Shown in pieces: positions 1 to 7,134 of a DNA stretch of 12,923 nt. The stretch spans positions 1 through 12,923 of the forward strand of contig CALKAH010000195.1 of assembly GCA_937983315.1 (NCBI GenBank). The letters are read 5' to 3'. The translations under genes and the position numbers were made by a program. Below the pieces are notes generated by a model, which searched no databases, was not told the origin of the DNA, and was given only the letters and a program-made list of their open reading frames with translations. Position 1 is the first letter of the stretch. Every line of letters begins with the position of its first letter. Origin of the DNA: an uncultured Acholeplasmataceae bacterium (GTDB lineage Bacteria > Bacillota_I > Bacilli_A > Acholeplasmatales > Acholeplasmataceae).

Positions 1-51
1 CATACGAGATCGTATTCGGTGACGGAGTTCAGACGTGTGCTCTTCCGATCT
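1..51. other. Residual Illumina index adapter, not genomic
   Basis: The sequence starts with CATACGAGAT, the inner end of the Illumina P7 oligo. An 8-base index-like CGTATTCG follows at 11-18, then the TruSeq read-2 adapter tail ending in GCTCTTCCGATCT. The constant part differs from the textbook adapter by one missing base (GTGACGGAG instead of GTGACTGGAG), probably a read or synthesis error. On the minus strand these 51 bases are open in the frame of the neighbouring gene and read RSEEHTSEL at the junction, a peptide typical of adapter-contaminated proteins. This block should be trimmed, and base 52 taken as the first genomic base. Confidence 0.97.
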
Positions 52-1212
52 TGATACTTCAGGCGTCGCATCAATCTTAATAATCGTTTGGAATAATTTA
101 AGGGGATCGGTCGTATCCGTAATCGTTAAAGGAATATTGACGATAAAATCACCGTTCATTGTGATATAGGGAACAAATGCTGTCATTGTATACTTTTCAA
201 ATAAAGGTGATTCAATCAAAACACCTGGCGTTGCTTGATTTTCACGCATGAAGAATTCAAACATACGGTTTAAGGTAAAATCGTCAAGTTCAATAAATGG
301 TGTTGGGTCTTCACTACCAAGTGTTGAGAAAATCATCGCACTAGCTTTGGAAGCTAAGATCGATTGAAGGTGCGCTTCATTGATAATCTTATCCGCTTCT
401 TGGAGTTCAAATGGTGCGGTATCATCCTTGGTTTTACCGAGTGCAAGATCTACATTAAAGTCGCCATCTTCAAAACCAATATCTAATAATTCATTTTCTT
501 CAATAAATGCAAGTAGGGATTGGATCATCGCTTTTTGTTGGGGTTCTTCAATCATTTGATCAATGACGGAATCAACACTCATTCTGATTTCACGATTGGT
601 AGCATCAAATGTTGCAAGACCACCTAATTGACCATCGATCAAATCTTTAATCGATTGTCCAGCAATTTGTTCAGTGACCCATGATGCAACACTGAATGTC
701 CACGCAAGAGGGAGATTACCAATGGTTAATTTATCGAGTTTTAAGACCACTTCATCGGTATCAGCTGTAATCTTAAATGCGATGAGTAAACGTGTCTTAT
801 ACGTAAATGTTGACACGAACACATGAGCACCCGATTCAATTTCAATGACATCATCTTTGAATCGAATCCAAGAACCTTGATAACCGAAAAAACTTTCTTT
901 TATGACATAATTCTTTTCATCTTCAGTAGCACCATCAACGAGATAATTGGCATTGATCGTACGCATTTGATTGAGAATAAGCGAGTTAGCATTTTCTTGT
1001 GCAAGCGATAATCCTACCGTGGATGTACTATCGTTGCTTAAGAGGAAACTATCAACATCTTCTTGAATCATTTCAGTTAATGATACAGCTTCAATATCAC
1101 CAAATTCATCGGTTGGAATGGTCACTGGCTTATAGAGAAGTGCCAGTAAAATCAAAGGAATCGCAAGAATGGAAAGGATCGGCAATACAATGAGTTTAAA
1201 TAAAAACTTCAT
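52..1212 (-). CDS. Membrane-anchored protein of unknown function, 3' part missing
   Basis: 387 codons are visible, and the C-terminus is lost at the contig end. The ATG at 1212-1210 is preceded by AAAAGGAG at 1222-1229, a strong ribosome binding site. Residues 4-25 form one hydrophobic helix after a short basic start (MKFLFK), with no lipobox Cys, so the bulk of the protein is predicted to be extracellular and tethered by its N-terminus. The rest is acidic and soluble-looking. Two stretches have a similar layout, a short helix with an LN..M..M-type pattern followed by beta-rich sequence: about residues 80-165, containing VVLKLDKLTIGNLPLAW, and about residues 300-385, containing FTLNRMFEFFMRE and YITMNGDFIVNIPLTI. 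This hints at a duplicated fold. The pattern of a strand followed by IGNLPLAW faintly recalls the YpmS/DUF2140 style of extracellular proteins, but I do not recognise the family. The gene is divergent from the small gene at 1417. Confidence 0.85.
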
Positions 1213-1241
1213 AAGACATCACTCCTTTTGTTATCTTCATC

Positions 1242-1267
1242 ATAATACCAACACCCTAAAAATACAA
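1242..1267 (-). promoter_or_regulatory. Candidate promoter for the membrane-anchored protein gene
   Basis: On the minus strand, TGGTATTAT at 1250-1242 is an extended -10 (TGn plus a 5/6 match to TATAAT). A weak TTGTAT at 1267-1262 sits 14 bases upstream, too close for a standard -35, so recognition would rest mainly on the extended -10. The predicted start near 1235 leaves a leader of about 22 bases ending in the strong ribosome binding site at 1222-1229. Confidence 0.45.
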
Positions 1268-1272
1268 TCATT

Positions 1273-1282
1273 TCGCATGCGA
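1273..1282. promoter_or_regulatory. 10-bp perfect palindrome between divergent promoters
   Basis: TCGCATGCGA is a perfect palindrome lying between the minus-strand promoter near 1242-1250 and the plus-strand promoter near 1377-1385. Its surroundings are AT-rich, so the GC-rich core stands out. The position would suit a repressor or activator site. No known regulator is recognised, and a chance palindrome is possible. Confidence 0.2.
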
Positions 1283-1376
1283 TTTATTATAAAATACGGT
1301 GTGGAAGGAAATTGAGGAATAATGCACCATGATGCGAATCTCTTCACTGGATGTTATGTTGGTTTTCACTTGTATG

Positions 1377-1385
1377 TGGTATAAT
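1377..1385 (+). promoter_or_regulatory. Extended -10 promoter for the small membrane protein gene
   Basis: TGGTATAAT matches the extended -10 consensus TGnTATAAT exactly. Upstream, TTGGTT at 1359-1364 is a partial -35 with a 15-base spacer. The start would fall near 1392, about 25 bases before the ATG at 1417. Confidence 0.6.
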
Positions 1386-1416
1386 CAAATCAATCTACAA
1401 TCAAGGGGGACATCTT

Positions 1417-1644
1417 ATGTCAGTATCTGTGAATAAACTTATCGCCTTTTTCTATTGGTTAAGAAATGTTTCGTTTGCCCTACAGGCTGTTTTAATCATG
1501 GTTTCACTGCTTGTTGCATCTTCTCAAGATCAAGAACCTTGGATTCCATATATCGTGAACCATCCTCTTTTTGGTTGGTTAGTTTTCTTATTGATTGTCG
1601 CTGTCGTCAGCACCGTTACGATTGAACATTTAGAAAAAAAATAA
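1417..1644 (+). CDS. Small membrane protein with two predicted helices, unknown
   Basis: 75 residues starting MSVSVNKLIAFFYW. The start at 1417 is chosen over an in-frame ATG at 1351 because AAGGGGGA at 1403-1410 lies six bases before it. The promoter -10 at 1380-1385 also lies downstream of the earlier ATG, so that ATG would not be in the transcript. Two hydrophobic segments, about residues 17-36 and 51-68, are joined by a short polar loop (SSQDQEPWIPYIVNHP), and the protein ends in the charged tail EHLEKK. Both ends are probably cytoplasmic. No family is recognised. It has its own promoter and a candidate terminator at 1678-1721, so it looks like a free-standing gene convergent with tsaD. 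Confidence 0.7.
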   Translation: MSVSVNKLIAFFYWLRNVSFALQAVLIMVSLLVASSQDQEPWIPYIVNHPLFGWLVFLLIVAVVSTVTIEHLEKK

Positions 1645-1658
1645 AGGCTATTCGCCTT
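1634..1658 (-). terminator. Intrinsic terminator of the S1-pgi-tsaEB-rimI-tsaD operon
   Basis: On the minus strand, AAGGC-GAATA-GCCTT is followed directly by TATTTTTTTTC. The hairpin contains the tsaD stop codon (TAG, 1650-1648), so it begins inside the gene. The stem is only 5 bp, but the T-tract is strong. The T-tract overlaps the last codons (poly-Lys) and stop of the convergent small membrane protein gene. Confidence 0.65.
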
Positions 1659-2655
1659 CATCTTCAACGGATAAGGTGGACTCCCCTCCAAGTAGATAAT
1701 GGGGGAGTGCTCCTTTTTTTTGATATTGATAGTAAGCTGCTGCACCGATCATGGCTGCATTATCTGTGCAGTATGCCATACTTGGAAAAATGATGTCTTT
1801 ATTGGGAATTTCATTAAAAATGCGTTTTCTTAATCCCTTATTCGCTGCAACCCCTCCAGAGACAATGATCTGTTTGACATCAAGGTTTTCAGAAGCTAGT
1901 CTTGTTTTTTCTATGATGACATCGAGAACGGATGCTTGGAACGATGCACACATGTTAGGAACATCAATCTTCTCACCGCGCTGTTCAGCGTTATGCACGA
2001 GATTGATAACTGCGCTCTTTAGTCCAGAAAAGCTGAAATGATATTCTTTTCGATCAAGATAGGGGCGTGGTAGATGATAGGTATCTTCTCCCATTTGAGC
2101 AAGTTTATCAACGATGGGTCCACCTGGGTAAGCTAAACCTAAGGTTCTCGCAACTTTATCATAAGCTTCACCAACAGCATCATCTTGTGTGGTTCCTAAA
2201 AGCTTAAAGGACATATGTTCTTGCATATAGATTAATTCGGTGTGTCCACCAGAAATTAAAAGAGCAAGCGCAGGAAACTTGATTTCGTGTTCCAAACCCG
2301 CTGCATAAATATGACCGTGGAGGTGATTCACACCCATTAAGGGTAATCCATGAGCATATGCGAATGCAGTGGCTGCATTGATTCCAACAAGAAGTGATCC
2401 AATCAAACCTGGACCTTTCGTTACCGCAACCAAATCAAGGTCTTTAGGCTTGACATTGGCTTCACGAAGGGCTTCTTCAAAAAGACGTGTCATGTGGACA
2501 ACGTGATTGCGTGATGCAATTTCAGGGACAACTCCACCAAAAGCTTGATGGATATCAATCTGCGATAAAACGAGATGTGCGAGCACTTTTTTACCATCTT
2601 CGACAATCGCAACCGAACTTTCATCACATGATGATTCAACAGCTAAGATAATCAC
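1648..2655 (-). CDS. tsaD: tRNA N6-adenosine threonylcarbamoyltransferase TsaD
   Basis: TsaD transfers the threonylcarbamoyl group from threonylcarbamoyl-AMP to A37 of ANN-decoding tRNAs, working with TsaB and TsaE in the cytoplasm. The protein has 335 residues, the usual family length. It opens with the ASKHA-fold phosphate loop ([16 protein letters not shown]). The metal-binding motif HLHGH is at 111-115, with H111 and H115 as ligands, and the late Asp ligand is in the CTDNAAMIG segment. [11 protein letters not shown] and [13 protein letters not shown] are also typical. The start is GTG at 2655-2653, overlapping the rimI stop as GTGA, which suggests translational coupling. AAGGAGGT just upstream (about 2661-2668) is an excellent ribosome binding site. 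It is the last gene of its operon. Confidence 0.97.
   Translation of the reverse strand: MIILAVESSCDESSVAIVEDGKKVLAHLVLSQIDIHQAFGGVVPEIASRNHVVHMTRLFEEALREANVKPKDLDLVAVTKGPGLIGSLLVGINAATAFAYAHGLPLMGVNHLHGHIYAAGLEHEIKFPALALLISGGHTELIYMQEHMSFKLLGTTQDDAVGEAYDKVARTLGLAYPGGPIVDKLAQMGEDTYHLPRPYLDRKEYHFSFSGLKSAVINLVHNAEQRGEKIDVPNMCASFQASVLDVIIEKTRLASENLDVKQIIVSGGVAANKGLRKRIFNEIPNKDIIFPSMAYCTDNAAMIGAAAYYQYQKKGALPHYLLGGESTLSVEDEGE
1678..1721 (+). terminator. Candidate terminator of the small membrane protein gene, inside tsaD
   Basis: On the plus strand, ACTCCCC (1680-1686) can pair with GGGGAGT (1702-1708) across a 15-base loop. An outer GGA (1678-1680) can alternatively pair with TCC (1711-1713). 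A run of eight Ts follows at 1714-1721. It lies about 35-75 bases after the stop of the plus-strand gene and wholly inside the antisense tsaD C-terminal coding region. The gap between stem and T-run and the large loop make it imperfect. Confidence 0.45.
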
Positions 2656-3086
2656 GCGCTCACCTCCTTGATATAGACAATCGCGTCTTCTGTTTTATAA
2701 TAATCTTTTCTGATATGAGACTTCTTAAATCCCATTTTTTCATAAAATGCTTGTGCAACAACATTGCTCTGACGTACTTCTAATGAGATTAAATCAATTC
2801 CTTCAAGACGAAGTTCATTCAGAACAAACGTCAGTAAAGCAGTTCCATATCCATGGTGCTGTTTAGCTTTGATAATCGCAAAATTCATCATCTCTGCATG
2901 ATCATCTACCCGAATACCTAAATATCCTGCAAAGCCGTCTTCATCTTCAATGATATACATGCGTGCGAAGGGATTGAGTGATAGTTCATCATAAAGAAAT
3001 GTTTCACCTAATGATTCTTGAAACACCGTTTGTTCAAGTTGAACAATAGGGATGATGTCATTTAGTTTAGCTCTTCTGATCTGCAT
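2652..3086 (-). CDS. rimI: Ribosomal-protein-alanine N-acetyltransferase RimI-like (GNAT)
   Basis: 144 residues of a single GNAT domain. The acetyl-CoA pyrophosphate-binding motif Q-x-x-G-x-G appears as [11 protein letters not shown] at about 75-85. The C-terminal part has [20 protein letters not shown], typical of RimI. RimI acetylates the N-terminus of ribosomal protein S18 in E. coli; in Firmicutes its targets are less certain. It overlaps the 3' end of tsaB by 20 bases and shares GTGA with tsaD. The tsaB-rimI-tsaD order is widely conserved, which supports the name more than the GNAT motif alone would. Confidence 0.9.
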   Translation of the reverse strand: MQIRRAKLNDIIPIVQLEQTVFQESLGETFLYDELSLNPFARMYIIEDEDGFAGYLGIRVDDHAEMMNFAIIKAKQHHGYGTALLTFVLNELRLEGIDLISLEVRQSNVVAQAFYEKMGFKKSHIRKDYYKTEDAIVYIKEVSA

Positions 3087-3660
3087 GACTTTCAGCTTCC
3101 GTGCGTCTTAAATAATGAGGTACTAAACCATGTATGTCTTCAACGAGCATACCTTTTTCACGTATCAATTTGGGATTGACGATAAAACTGCGATCATCAA
3201 TAAAAACGGTTTGAGCTTGCTTGTAGATATCTAATTGCTGAAGATCAGATAATAATCGATATCCATCTTCAAGAAGCGTTTGCCCATGTTCATAAATACC
3301 TGAGAATACATGACCTCTTCTCGCATCAACGAGTGCTGCAACTTTCCCCTCATAACCAGAGGTCATGAAGAAAAGAGAACTGACGACTTTGAGTTTCATA
3401 TGACGTGCATACGCAAGCATCTTTCCCACGACAACAGCAATACGAATTCCCGTGTAGGAACCCGGTCCATAACCGATGATGAGTTCATCAATTTTATCAA
3501 GTGTCAATTTATTGCGTCTCAAAACTTGATCGATACGATCGACCAAATATTTTGCATGGTCGCGTTGTGCAATCCGTATACTGTAATCGATTAAAATGTC
3601 ATCTTTTGCAACACCAACATACATGACATTGGTGGACACATCAAAAAACAGTGTTCTCAT
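3067..3660 (-). CDS. tsaB: tRNA threonylcarbamoyladenosine biosynthesis protein TsaB
   Basis: TsaB is the ASKHA-fold partner that dimerises with TsaD and organises the t6A transfer complex. At 197 residues it is shorter than typical TsaB proteins (about 220-240), mainly in the C-terminal half. The signature GPGSYTGIR is at 65-73, and the N-terminal MRTLFFDVSTNVMYVGV matches the phosphate-1 loop region. TsaB lacks TsaD's metal-binding His pair, as seen here. The ATG at 3660-3658 overlaps the tsaE stop as ATGA, so the two are probably translated together. Confidence 0.95.
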   Translation of the reverse strand: MRTLFFDVSTNVMYVGVAKDDILIDYSIRIAQRDHAKYLVDRIDQVLRRNKLTLDKIDELIIGYGPGSYTGIRIAVVVGKMLAYARHMKLKVVSSLFFMTSGYEGKVAALVDARRGHVFSGIYEHGQTLLEDGYRLLSDLQQLDIYKQAQTVFIDDRSFIVNPKLIREKGMLVEDIHGLVPHYLRRTEAESHADQKS

Positions 3661-4115
3661 ATGTATTGCACCGCCCGTTTACAAGGTATACCTACACAGA
3701 TCATCGTAAATTCTCTCATCGAATCTGAGATCTTCTTGATCTTCACAAGTAGATAATCTTTTGGAAGTAAATCTTCAGCTTGATAAGGCCACTCGACAAC
3801 AATCATACCCATACCATCGATATATTCTTCAAGATCAAAATCGCTTCCCACGCCTTCTAATCGATAAAGGTCTAAGTGGTAGAGCGTTTTGAGTCGATCT
3901 TTTGATTTATATTTTTTCATCAGCGTAAAGGTAGGAGAATTGACCACATCTTCAATACCGATTGCTCGTGCAAGGCCTTTAGTTAGTGTGGTCTTCCCTG
4001 AACCAAGTTCACCATCAAGTAAGATAACGACTTTGGATTCATCCTTTAAAAGTAAACCGAGCTCATAGCCTAGAGCCTCGGTTTCACTTGCTGAATACGT
4101 TGTTTTAACTTTCAT
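3657..4115 (-). CDS. tsaE: tRNA threonylcarbamoyladenosine biosynthesis ATPase TsaE
   Basis: TsaE is the small P-loop ATPase needed for multiple turnover of the TsaB-TsaD complex. The protein has 152 residues. Walker A GELGSGKTT is at 35-43, the family motif NSPTFTL at 59-65, HLDLYRL at 80-86 and VVEWP at 106-110. All are standard for TsaE. AGGGA lies 6 bases before the ATG. The gap to the pgi stop is 7 bases, so it is in the same transcript. Confidence 0.96.
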   Translation of the reverse strand: MKVKTTYSASETEALGYELGLLLKDESKVVILLDGELGSGKTTLTKGLARAIGIEDVVNSPTFTLMKKYKSKDRLKTLYHLDLYRLEGVGSDFDLEEYIDGMGMIVVEWPYQAEDLLPKDYLLVKIKKISDSMREFTMICVGIPCKRAVQYI

Positions 4116-4122
4116 GTGATCC

Positions 4123-5427
4123 CTACTTCAGTACGTTTTCGTATCCCTTTTTACCTAAAAGTGCAAACATGTTTTTCTTATATGCTTCAACGCCAGGTTG
4201 ATTGAATGGGTTCACATCAATTAAATAGGCACTCATCGCACATGCTTTTTCGAAGAAGTAAACGAGATAACCAAATGTGAAAGCATCCATCTGTGGAATG
4301 GTGAGTAACATGTTTGGAACGCCACCGTCTTTATGCGCCATCATCGTACCTTTGAGTGCTTGTTGATTGACATAGGAGAGTGGTTTTCCACTTAAATAAT
4401 TCAGTTCATCTAAATCATTTTTTTCTTCGGGTAGAACAACATCAAATGCTGTATTTTCGACATTGATGACGGTTTCGAAAAGATGACGTTCACCTTCTTG
4501 AATATATTGACCAAGTGAATGAAGATCAGTTGAAAATCCAGCTGATGCAACAAAGAGACCTTTATTGTCTTTTCCTTCGGATTCACCAAAGAGTTGTTTC
4601 CACCATTCATTGAGGTAAAGTAGATTGGGTTCATAACCGACAAGCATTTCGATTTTCTTACCTGAACGATATAAGAGATAGCGGGTTGCTGCATAAAGAT
4701 ATGCTTCATTATTCAAAAGTGAAGGTTTCGAGAAACGTGCGTACGCTTCTTTTGCGCCTTTAAGAATATCTTTCGTTTTGATTCCTGCAGCTTCCAATGG
4801 GAGTAGTCCAACTGCAGTCAGTACTGAAAAGCGTCCACCAACATCATCAGGAATGACAAACATTTCATAACAGTTTTCTTTTGCTACTGAATATAGTGCA
4901 CCACGTTTTTTATCCGTAGTTGCAAAGATTCTTTCTTTGGCTTGTTCTTCGCCTACTTGTTCTTCAAGTAAATTCTTAAGAACACGGAATGCAATCGCAG
5001 GTTCGGTGGTTGTTCCTGATTTTGAGATGACATTGATCGAAAAACGTTTGTTCTTTAAATATTCAACGAGTTCATGCAAATAAGATCCTGACATCTGATG
5101 ACCAGCAAACACGACTTCAAGTCTTTCTTTCTTGAAAGGTACTTTTAAGAATTCTAAGCCTGCTTTAGCACCTAAATAAGATCCACCAATTCCGATAACG
5201 ACAAGGACTTGGCTCTGCTTTCTAATCTTCTTCGCAGCAGCAACAATCCGCGCATATTCTTCTTTATCATACGTCTTAGGAAGGTCGAGCCATCCTAAAT
5301 AATCTGATCCTTTTCCTGTTCTTTCGTGGATCACTTTGTGGAGTCTCTTAACTTCTTTTTGTAACGATTCGGGTTGTTCATTGAGAAATGAACGGACATC
5401 TTCGATGTTTAATTGGATGTGATTCAT
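4123..5427 (-). CDS. pgi: Glucose-6-phosphate isomerase
   Basis: Pgi interconverts glucose 6-phosphate and fructose 6-phosphate in glycolysis and gluconeogenesis. The 434 residues match the short Bacillus/Thermotoga-type enzyme. The sugar-phosphate loop SKSGTTTEP is at 135-143, signature 1 [14 protein letters not shown] at 197-210, and the catalytic Glu lies in GESEGK (281-286). H303 is in [10 protein letters not shown], and signature 2 [13 protein letters not shown], with the catalytic Lys, is at 406-418. The ATG overlaps the stop of the S1-domain gene as ATGA. Lying in one operon with an RNA-binding protein and t6A genes is unusual for a glycolytic enzyme, but all coupling signals are intact. 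Confidence 0.97.
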   Translation of the reverse strand: MNHIQLNIEDVRSFLNEQPESLQKEVKRLHKVIHERTGKGSDYLGWLDLPKTYDKEEYARIVAAAKKIRKQSQVLVVIGIGGSYLGAKAGLEFLKVPFKKERLEVVFAGHQMSGSYLHELVEYLKNKRFSINVISKSGTTTEPAIAFRVLKNLLEEQVGEEQAKERIFATTDKKRGALYSVAKENCYEMFVIPDDVGGRFSVLTAVGLLPLEAAGIKTKDILKGAKEAYARFSKPSLLNNEAYLYAATRYLLYRSGKKIEMLVGYEPNLLYLNEWWKQLFGESEGKDNKGLFVASAGFSTDLHSLGQYIQEGERHLFETVINVENTAFDVVLPEEKNDLDELNYLSGKPLSYVNQQALKGTMMAHKDGGVPNMLLTIPQMDAFTFGYLVYFFEKACAMSAYLIDVNPFNQPGVEAYKKNMFALLGKKGYENVLK

Positions 5428-5768
5428 GATTTCTTTTCCTCGATTCTTTGTTTAGCTTTTTCAATCCAATGCGGTAATGCTTTTGAGAGTGAGTGAAAAC
5501 CTATTTTAATTTTCACCATTTTCGATATTTTAGGATGAATAGGATTGGCTTGTTTATAGGATAGTTTTAAGCGTTTTTGTTCCTCATCAATATCCAAAAC
5601 AATAACTTCGACTTCATCACCCACACAAAGAATCTCTTCGATTGAAGAGACAAATTGATCGGATAATTCCGAGATGTGAATGAGTCCGGTATAGTCTTCA
5701 TAGGTGACGAAGACACCATATGATTGAATACCTGTGATTGTGCAGATGATTTGATCGTTTATCTTCAT
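5424..5768 (-). CDS. S1-domain RNA-binding protein (YugI/CvfD-like)
   Basis: 114 residues. The start at 5768 ([10 protein letters not shown]) is chosen over an upstream in-frame ATG at 5858 for three reasons: the upstream extension covers the degV terminator and this gene's own promoter, it reads as non-S1 sequence, and GAGG sits 9 bases before 5768. Residues 1-69 form one S1 domain with the usual pattern: [29 protein letters not shown], then RLKLSYK. The remaining 45 residues are basic and end in a Lys/Glu-rich helix ([11 protein letters not shown]). Such single-S1 proteins in Firmicutes (general stress protein 13, CvfD) act as RNA-binding post-transcriptional regulators or ribosome-associated factors. 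The exact role here is inferred. Confidence 0.9.
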   Translation of the reverse strand: MKINDQIICTITGIQSYGVFVTYEDYTGLIHISELSDQFVSSIEEILCVGDEVEVIVLDIDEEQKRLKLSYKQANPIHPKISKMVKIKIGFHSLSKALPHWIEKAKQRIEEKKS

Positions 5769-5787
5769 ATCTAAAAACCTCGCAAGT

Positions 5788-5796
5788 ATTATATCA
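5788..5796 (-). promoter_or_regulatory. Extended -10 promoter of the S1-pgi-tsaEB-rimI-tsaD operon
   Basis: The minus strand reads TGATATAAT, an exact TGnTATAAT extended -10, in very AT-rich DNA with no good -35. The predicted start near 5781 leaves about 12 bases before the S1 gene ATG at 5768, so the leader is very short. It lies just downstream of the degV terminator, as expected for a new transcription unit. The same nine bases occur upstream of degV and cdaA. Confidence 0.6.
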
Positions 5797-5820
5797 TATT
5801 TTATATGATGATTCATGCAT

Positions 5821-5859
5821 AAGAAAAGATGCCAATAGACGAAAGCGTCTATCAACATC
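5821..5859 (-). terminator. Strong intrinsic terminator after degV
   Basis: On the minus strand, a 14-bp stem runs from 5859-5846 to 5841-5828 and closes a 4-base loop. It has perfect pairing at both ends (GATG with CATC; ATAGACG with CGTCTAT) and three G-U pairs between. TTTTCTT follows at 5827-5821. It begins 12 bases after the degV stop and separates degV from the S1-pgi operon. Confidence 0.85.
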
Positions 5860-5870
5860 TCAACTGATGT

Positions 5871-6713
5871 TTATTCGTTCGATAGATAAATGCCTAAGCC
5901 ACCTAAGCCAACGTGAGCTGAGACAACGGGGCTGATGACTCCTGTGATCTTGACGCGAATTTGATCACCGAGTTGGTAGAGTTCTTGTTCAAGTTCTTTT
6001 GCTTCTAAACTGCGATCGACATAGGCAATATAGACACAAACCTTACCAAAATTCAACATTTTCTTCACTTCTTCAGAAAGATAAAGAATGACATTCTTGA
6101 AACTTCTTACTTTGTGTTCGAGATCAAGAACACCACGTCTAAAACGTAGAATAGGTTTGATCTTTAATACATTCCCAATGATTGCTTGAACTTTTCCAAT
6201 ACGACCATTCCGTACCAAGGTTTGAAGATTATCCACAGTAAAGATCAGTGAACCTTTTTCTTTCAATTCTTCAAGGTATCCTAATGCATCTGTGATATGA
6301 TGCCCTTCATCTAAATAACGAATGAGTTCTTCAATTAAGTAAAGTCCACCATTAATCGTAGTTTCTGTATCCACGACATAGACGTTATTGTTTTCTAGAA
6401 GTGTTTGAGCGAGCGTTGCGCTGTTGATCGTTCCAGAAAGTGTCTTTGACAATGTCAAACAGATAACTTGAGGGAACATTTTTAATTGTTCTTCATACGC
6501 CTTCATAAACAATTCAGGAGTTGGTTGTGAAGTTTTCACGTGCTTACCTTGTTGTAAGGCTTCGACGACAACATCGGGATGAATCTGTCCATCGATGTAC
6601 TCCTTATCATCAATTAATACTTTGAGAGGAACAACGGTAATCCGCTGTTCAGTTGCATACTCTTTTGATAATCCTAATGTTGAATCAACGACAAGTCCAA
6701 TTTTTCGTTTCAT
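5871..6713 (-). CDS. DegV family fatty-acid-binding protein (FakB-like)
   Basis: 280 residues of the DegV fold. In Firmicutes these proteins hold a fatty acid and present it to the kinase FakA for phosphorylation, feeding host or environmental fatty acids into phospholipids. Visible marks are the N-terminal IGLVVDSTLGL, the TSQPTPELF motif at about 61-69, CLTLSKTLSGT at about 85-95, VYVVDTETTINGGL, and the FTVDNLQTLVRNGRIGK segment. The C-terminus has SPVVSAHVGLGGLGI, typical of the lipid-binding end. AAGGTGG lies 7 bases before the ATG. With its own promoter and terminator it is probably monocistronic. No fakA is in the window, and the bound lipid cannot be told from sequence. Confidence 0.93.
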   Translation of the reverse strand: MKRKIGLVVDSTLGLSKEYATEQRITVVPLKVLIDDKEYIDGQIHPDVVVEALQQGKHVKTSQPTPELFMKAYEEQLKMFPQVICLTLSKTLSGTINSATLAQTLLENNNVYVVDTETTINGGLYLIEELIRYLDEGHHITDALGYLEELKEKGSLIFTVDNLQTLVRNGRIGKVQAIIGNVLKIKPILRFRRGVLDLEHKVRSFKNVILYLSEEVKKMLNFGKVCVYIAYVDRSLEAKELEQELYQLGDQIRVKITGVISPVVSAHVGLGGLGIYLSNE

Positions 6714-6768
6714 GTTTATACCACCTTTTTATTGTATGCTATACATCCAAAGGAAATCCTTCGAAGTG

Positions 6769-6777
6769 ATTATATCA
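6769..6777 (-). promoter_or_regulatory. Extended -10 promoter for degV
   Basis: The minus strand reads TGATATAAT, an exact extended -10, about 55 bases upstream of the degV ATG and just after the preceding terminator. No clear -35 is present. The leader contains AAGGATTTCCTT (about 6750-6761), a short near-palindrome that could be a regulator site but is weak evidence. Confidence 0.5.
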
Positions 6778-6815
6778 AATTTAATGGTCTTTATTGTATT
6801 GTGTCGAATTATGGT

Positions 6816-6843
6816 AAAAAAGAGGGGCTATTATTCCCCTCTT
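6816..6843 (-). terminator. Strong intrinsic terminator after the NifU-like gene
   Basis: On the minus strand, AAGAGGGG (6843-6836) pairs perfectly with CCCCTCTT (6827-6820) across an 8-base loop and runs into a T-tract (to 6816). It starts two bases after the stop codon of the NifU-like gene. It should isolate that gene from degV. Confidence 0.9.
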
Positions 6844-6845
6844 GA

Positions 6846-7076
6846 TTAGTCTACCGTAACAACCGCAATTACACCGGGTACATTTTCAAGTAGCATGGTT
6901 TCGATACCTTGTTTCAAGGTCACATCGAGTGCCATGCATCCATCACATGCACCAAGCATTTTAACATAGACGATTCCATCTTCAACGTTAAGGACTTCAA
7001 TATCCCCACCATCACGTTGCAGATAAGGTCTCACTTTGGTTATGAGCGCTAAGACTTGTTCTTTGGTTTGATCCAT
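6846..7076 (-). CDS. NifU C-terminal-domain Fe-S protein
   Basis: A stand-alone Nfu domain of 76 residues, or 79 if the GTG at 7085 is used. ATG at 7076 is preferred because GGTGAT lies 4 bases before it, while AAGGA is only 3 bases from the GTG. The domain pattern is complete: VRPYLQRDGGDIEVL, then GACDGCMALDVTLKQGIE with the CxxC cluster ligands, ending VPGVIAV. Nfu proteins bind a [4Fe-4S] cluster at a dimer interface and deliver it to client enzymes. An obvious client in the window is none; IspG and IspH of the same isoprenoid pathway as IspDF are Fe-S enzymes but are not here. The gene has its own promoter and terminator. Confidence 0.93.
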   Translation of the reverse strand: MDQTKEQVLALITKVRPYLQRDGGDIEVLNVEDGIVYVKMLGACDGCMALDVTLKQGIETMLLENVPGVIAVVTVD

Positions 7077-7105
7077 ACGTATCACCCATCCTTTATGACA
7101 CCTTT

Positions 7106-7134
7106 AGTATACTCTATGAAGATAAAATCTTCAA
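7106..7134 (-). promoter_or_regulatory. Sigma-A-like promoter for the NifU-like gene
   Basis: On the minus strand, TTGAAG (7134-7129) and TATACT (7111-7106) are separated by exactly 17 bases. This matches the housekeeping consensus at 4/6 and 5/6. The promoter overlaps the stop codon of the yutD-family gene. The start would be near 7099, about 23 bases before the ATG. The spacer lies in a small perfect hairpin (GAAGAT, 3-base loop, ATCTTC) with no T-tract. Confidence 0.6.

Noticed and set aside
1..51. C-terminal coding sequence of the first gene
   Set aside because: The bases are sequencing adapter; the open frame across them is accidental.
823..1193. Two plus-strand frames of about 60 codons
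   Set aside because: Both are antisense to the membrane-anchored protein gene, without a ribosome binding site or a recognisable protein pattern.
1351..1416. Earlier ATG for the small membrane protein
   Set aside because: The -10 element at 1380-1385 lies downstream of it, and the ribosome binding site is in front of 1417.
4410..4709. 99-codon minus-strand frame inside pgi
   Set aside because: It lies wholly in the pgi coding region in another frame, has no family pattern, and pgi is intact and full length.
5769..5858. Upstream extension of the S1-domain protein by 30 residues from an ATG at 5858
   Set aside because: The extension would cover the degV terminator and the operon's own extended -10. 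Residue 31 onward is where the S1 pattern begins, and a ribosome binding site precedes 5768.
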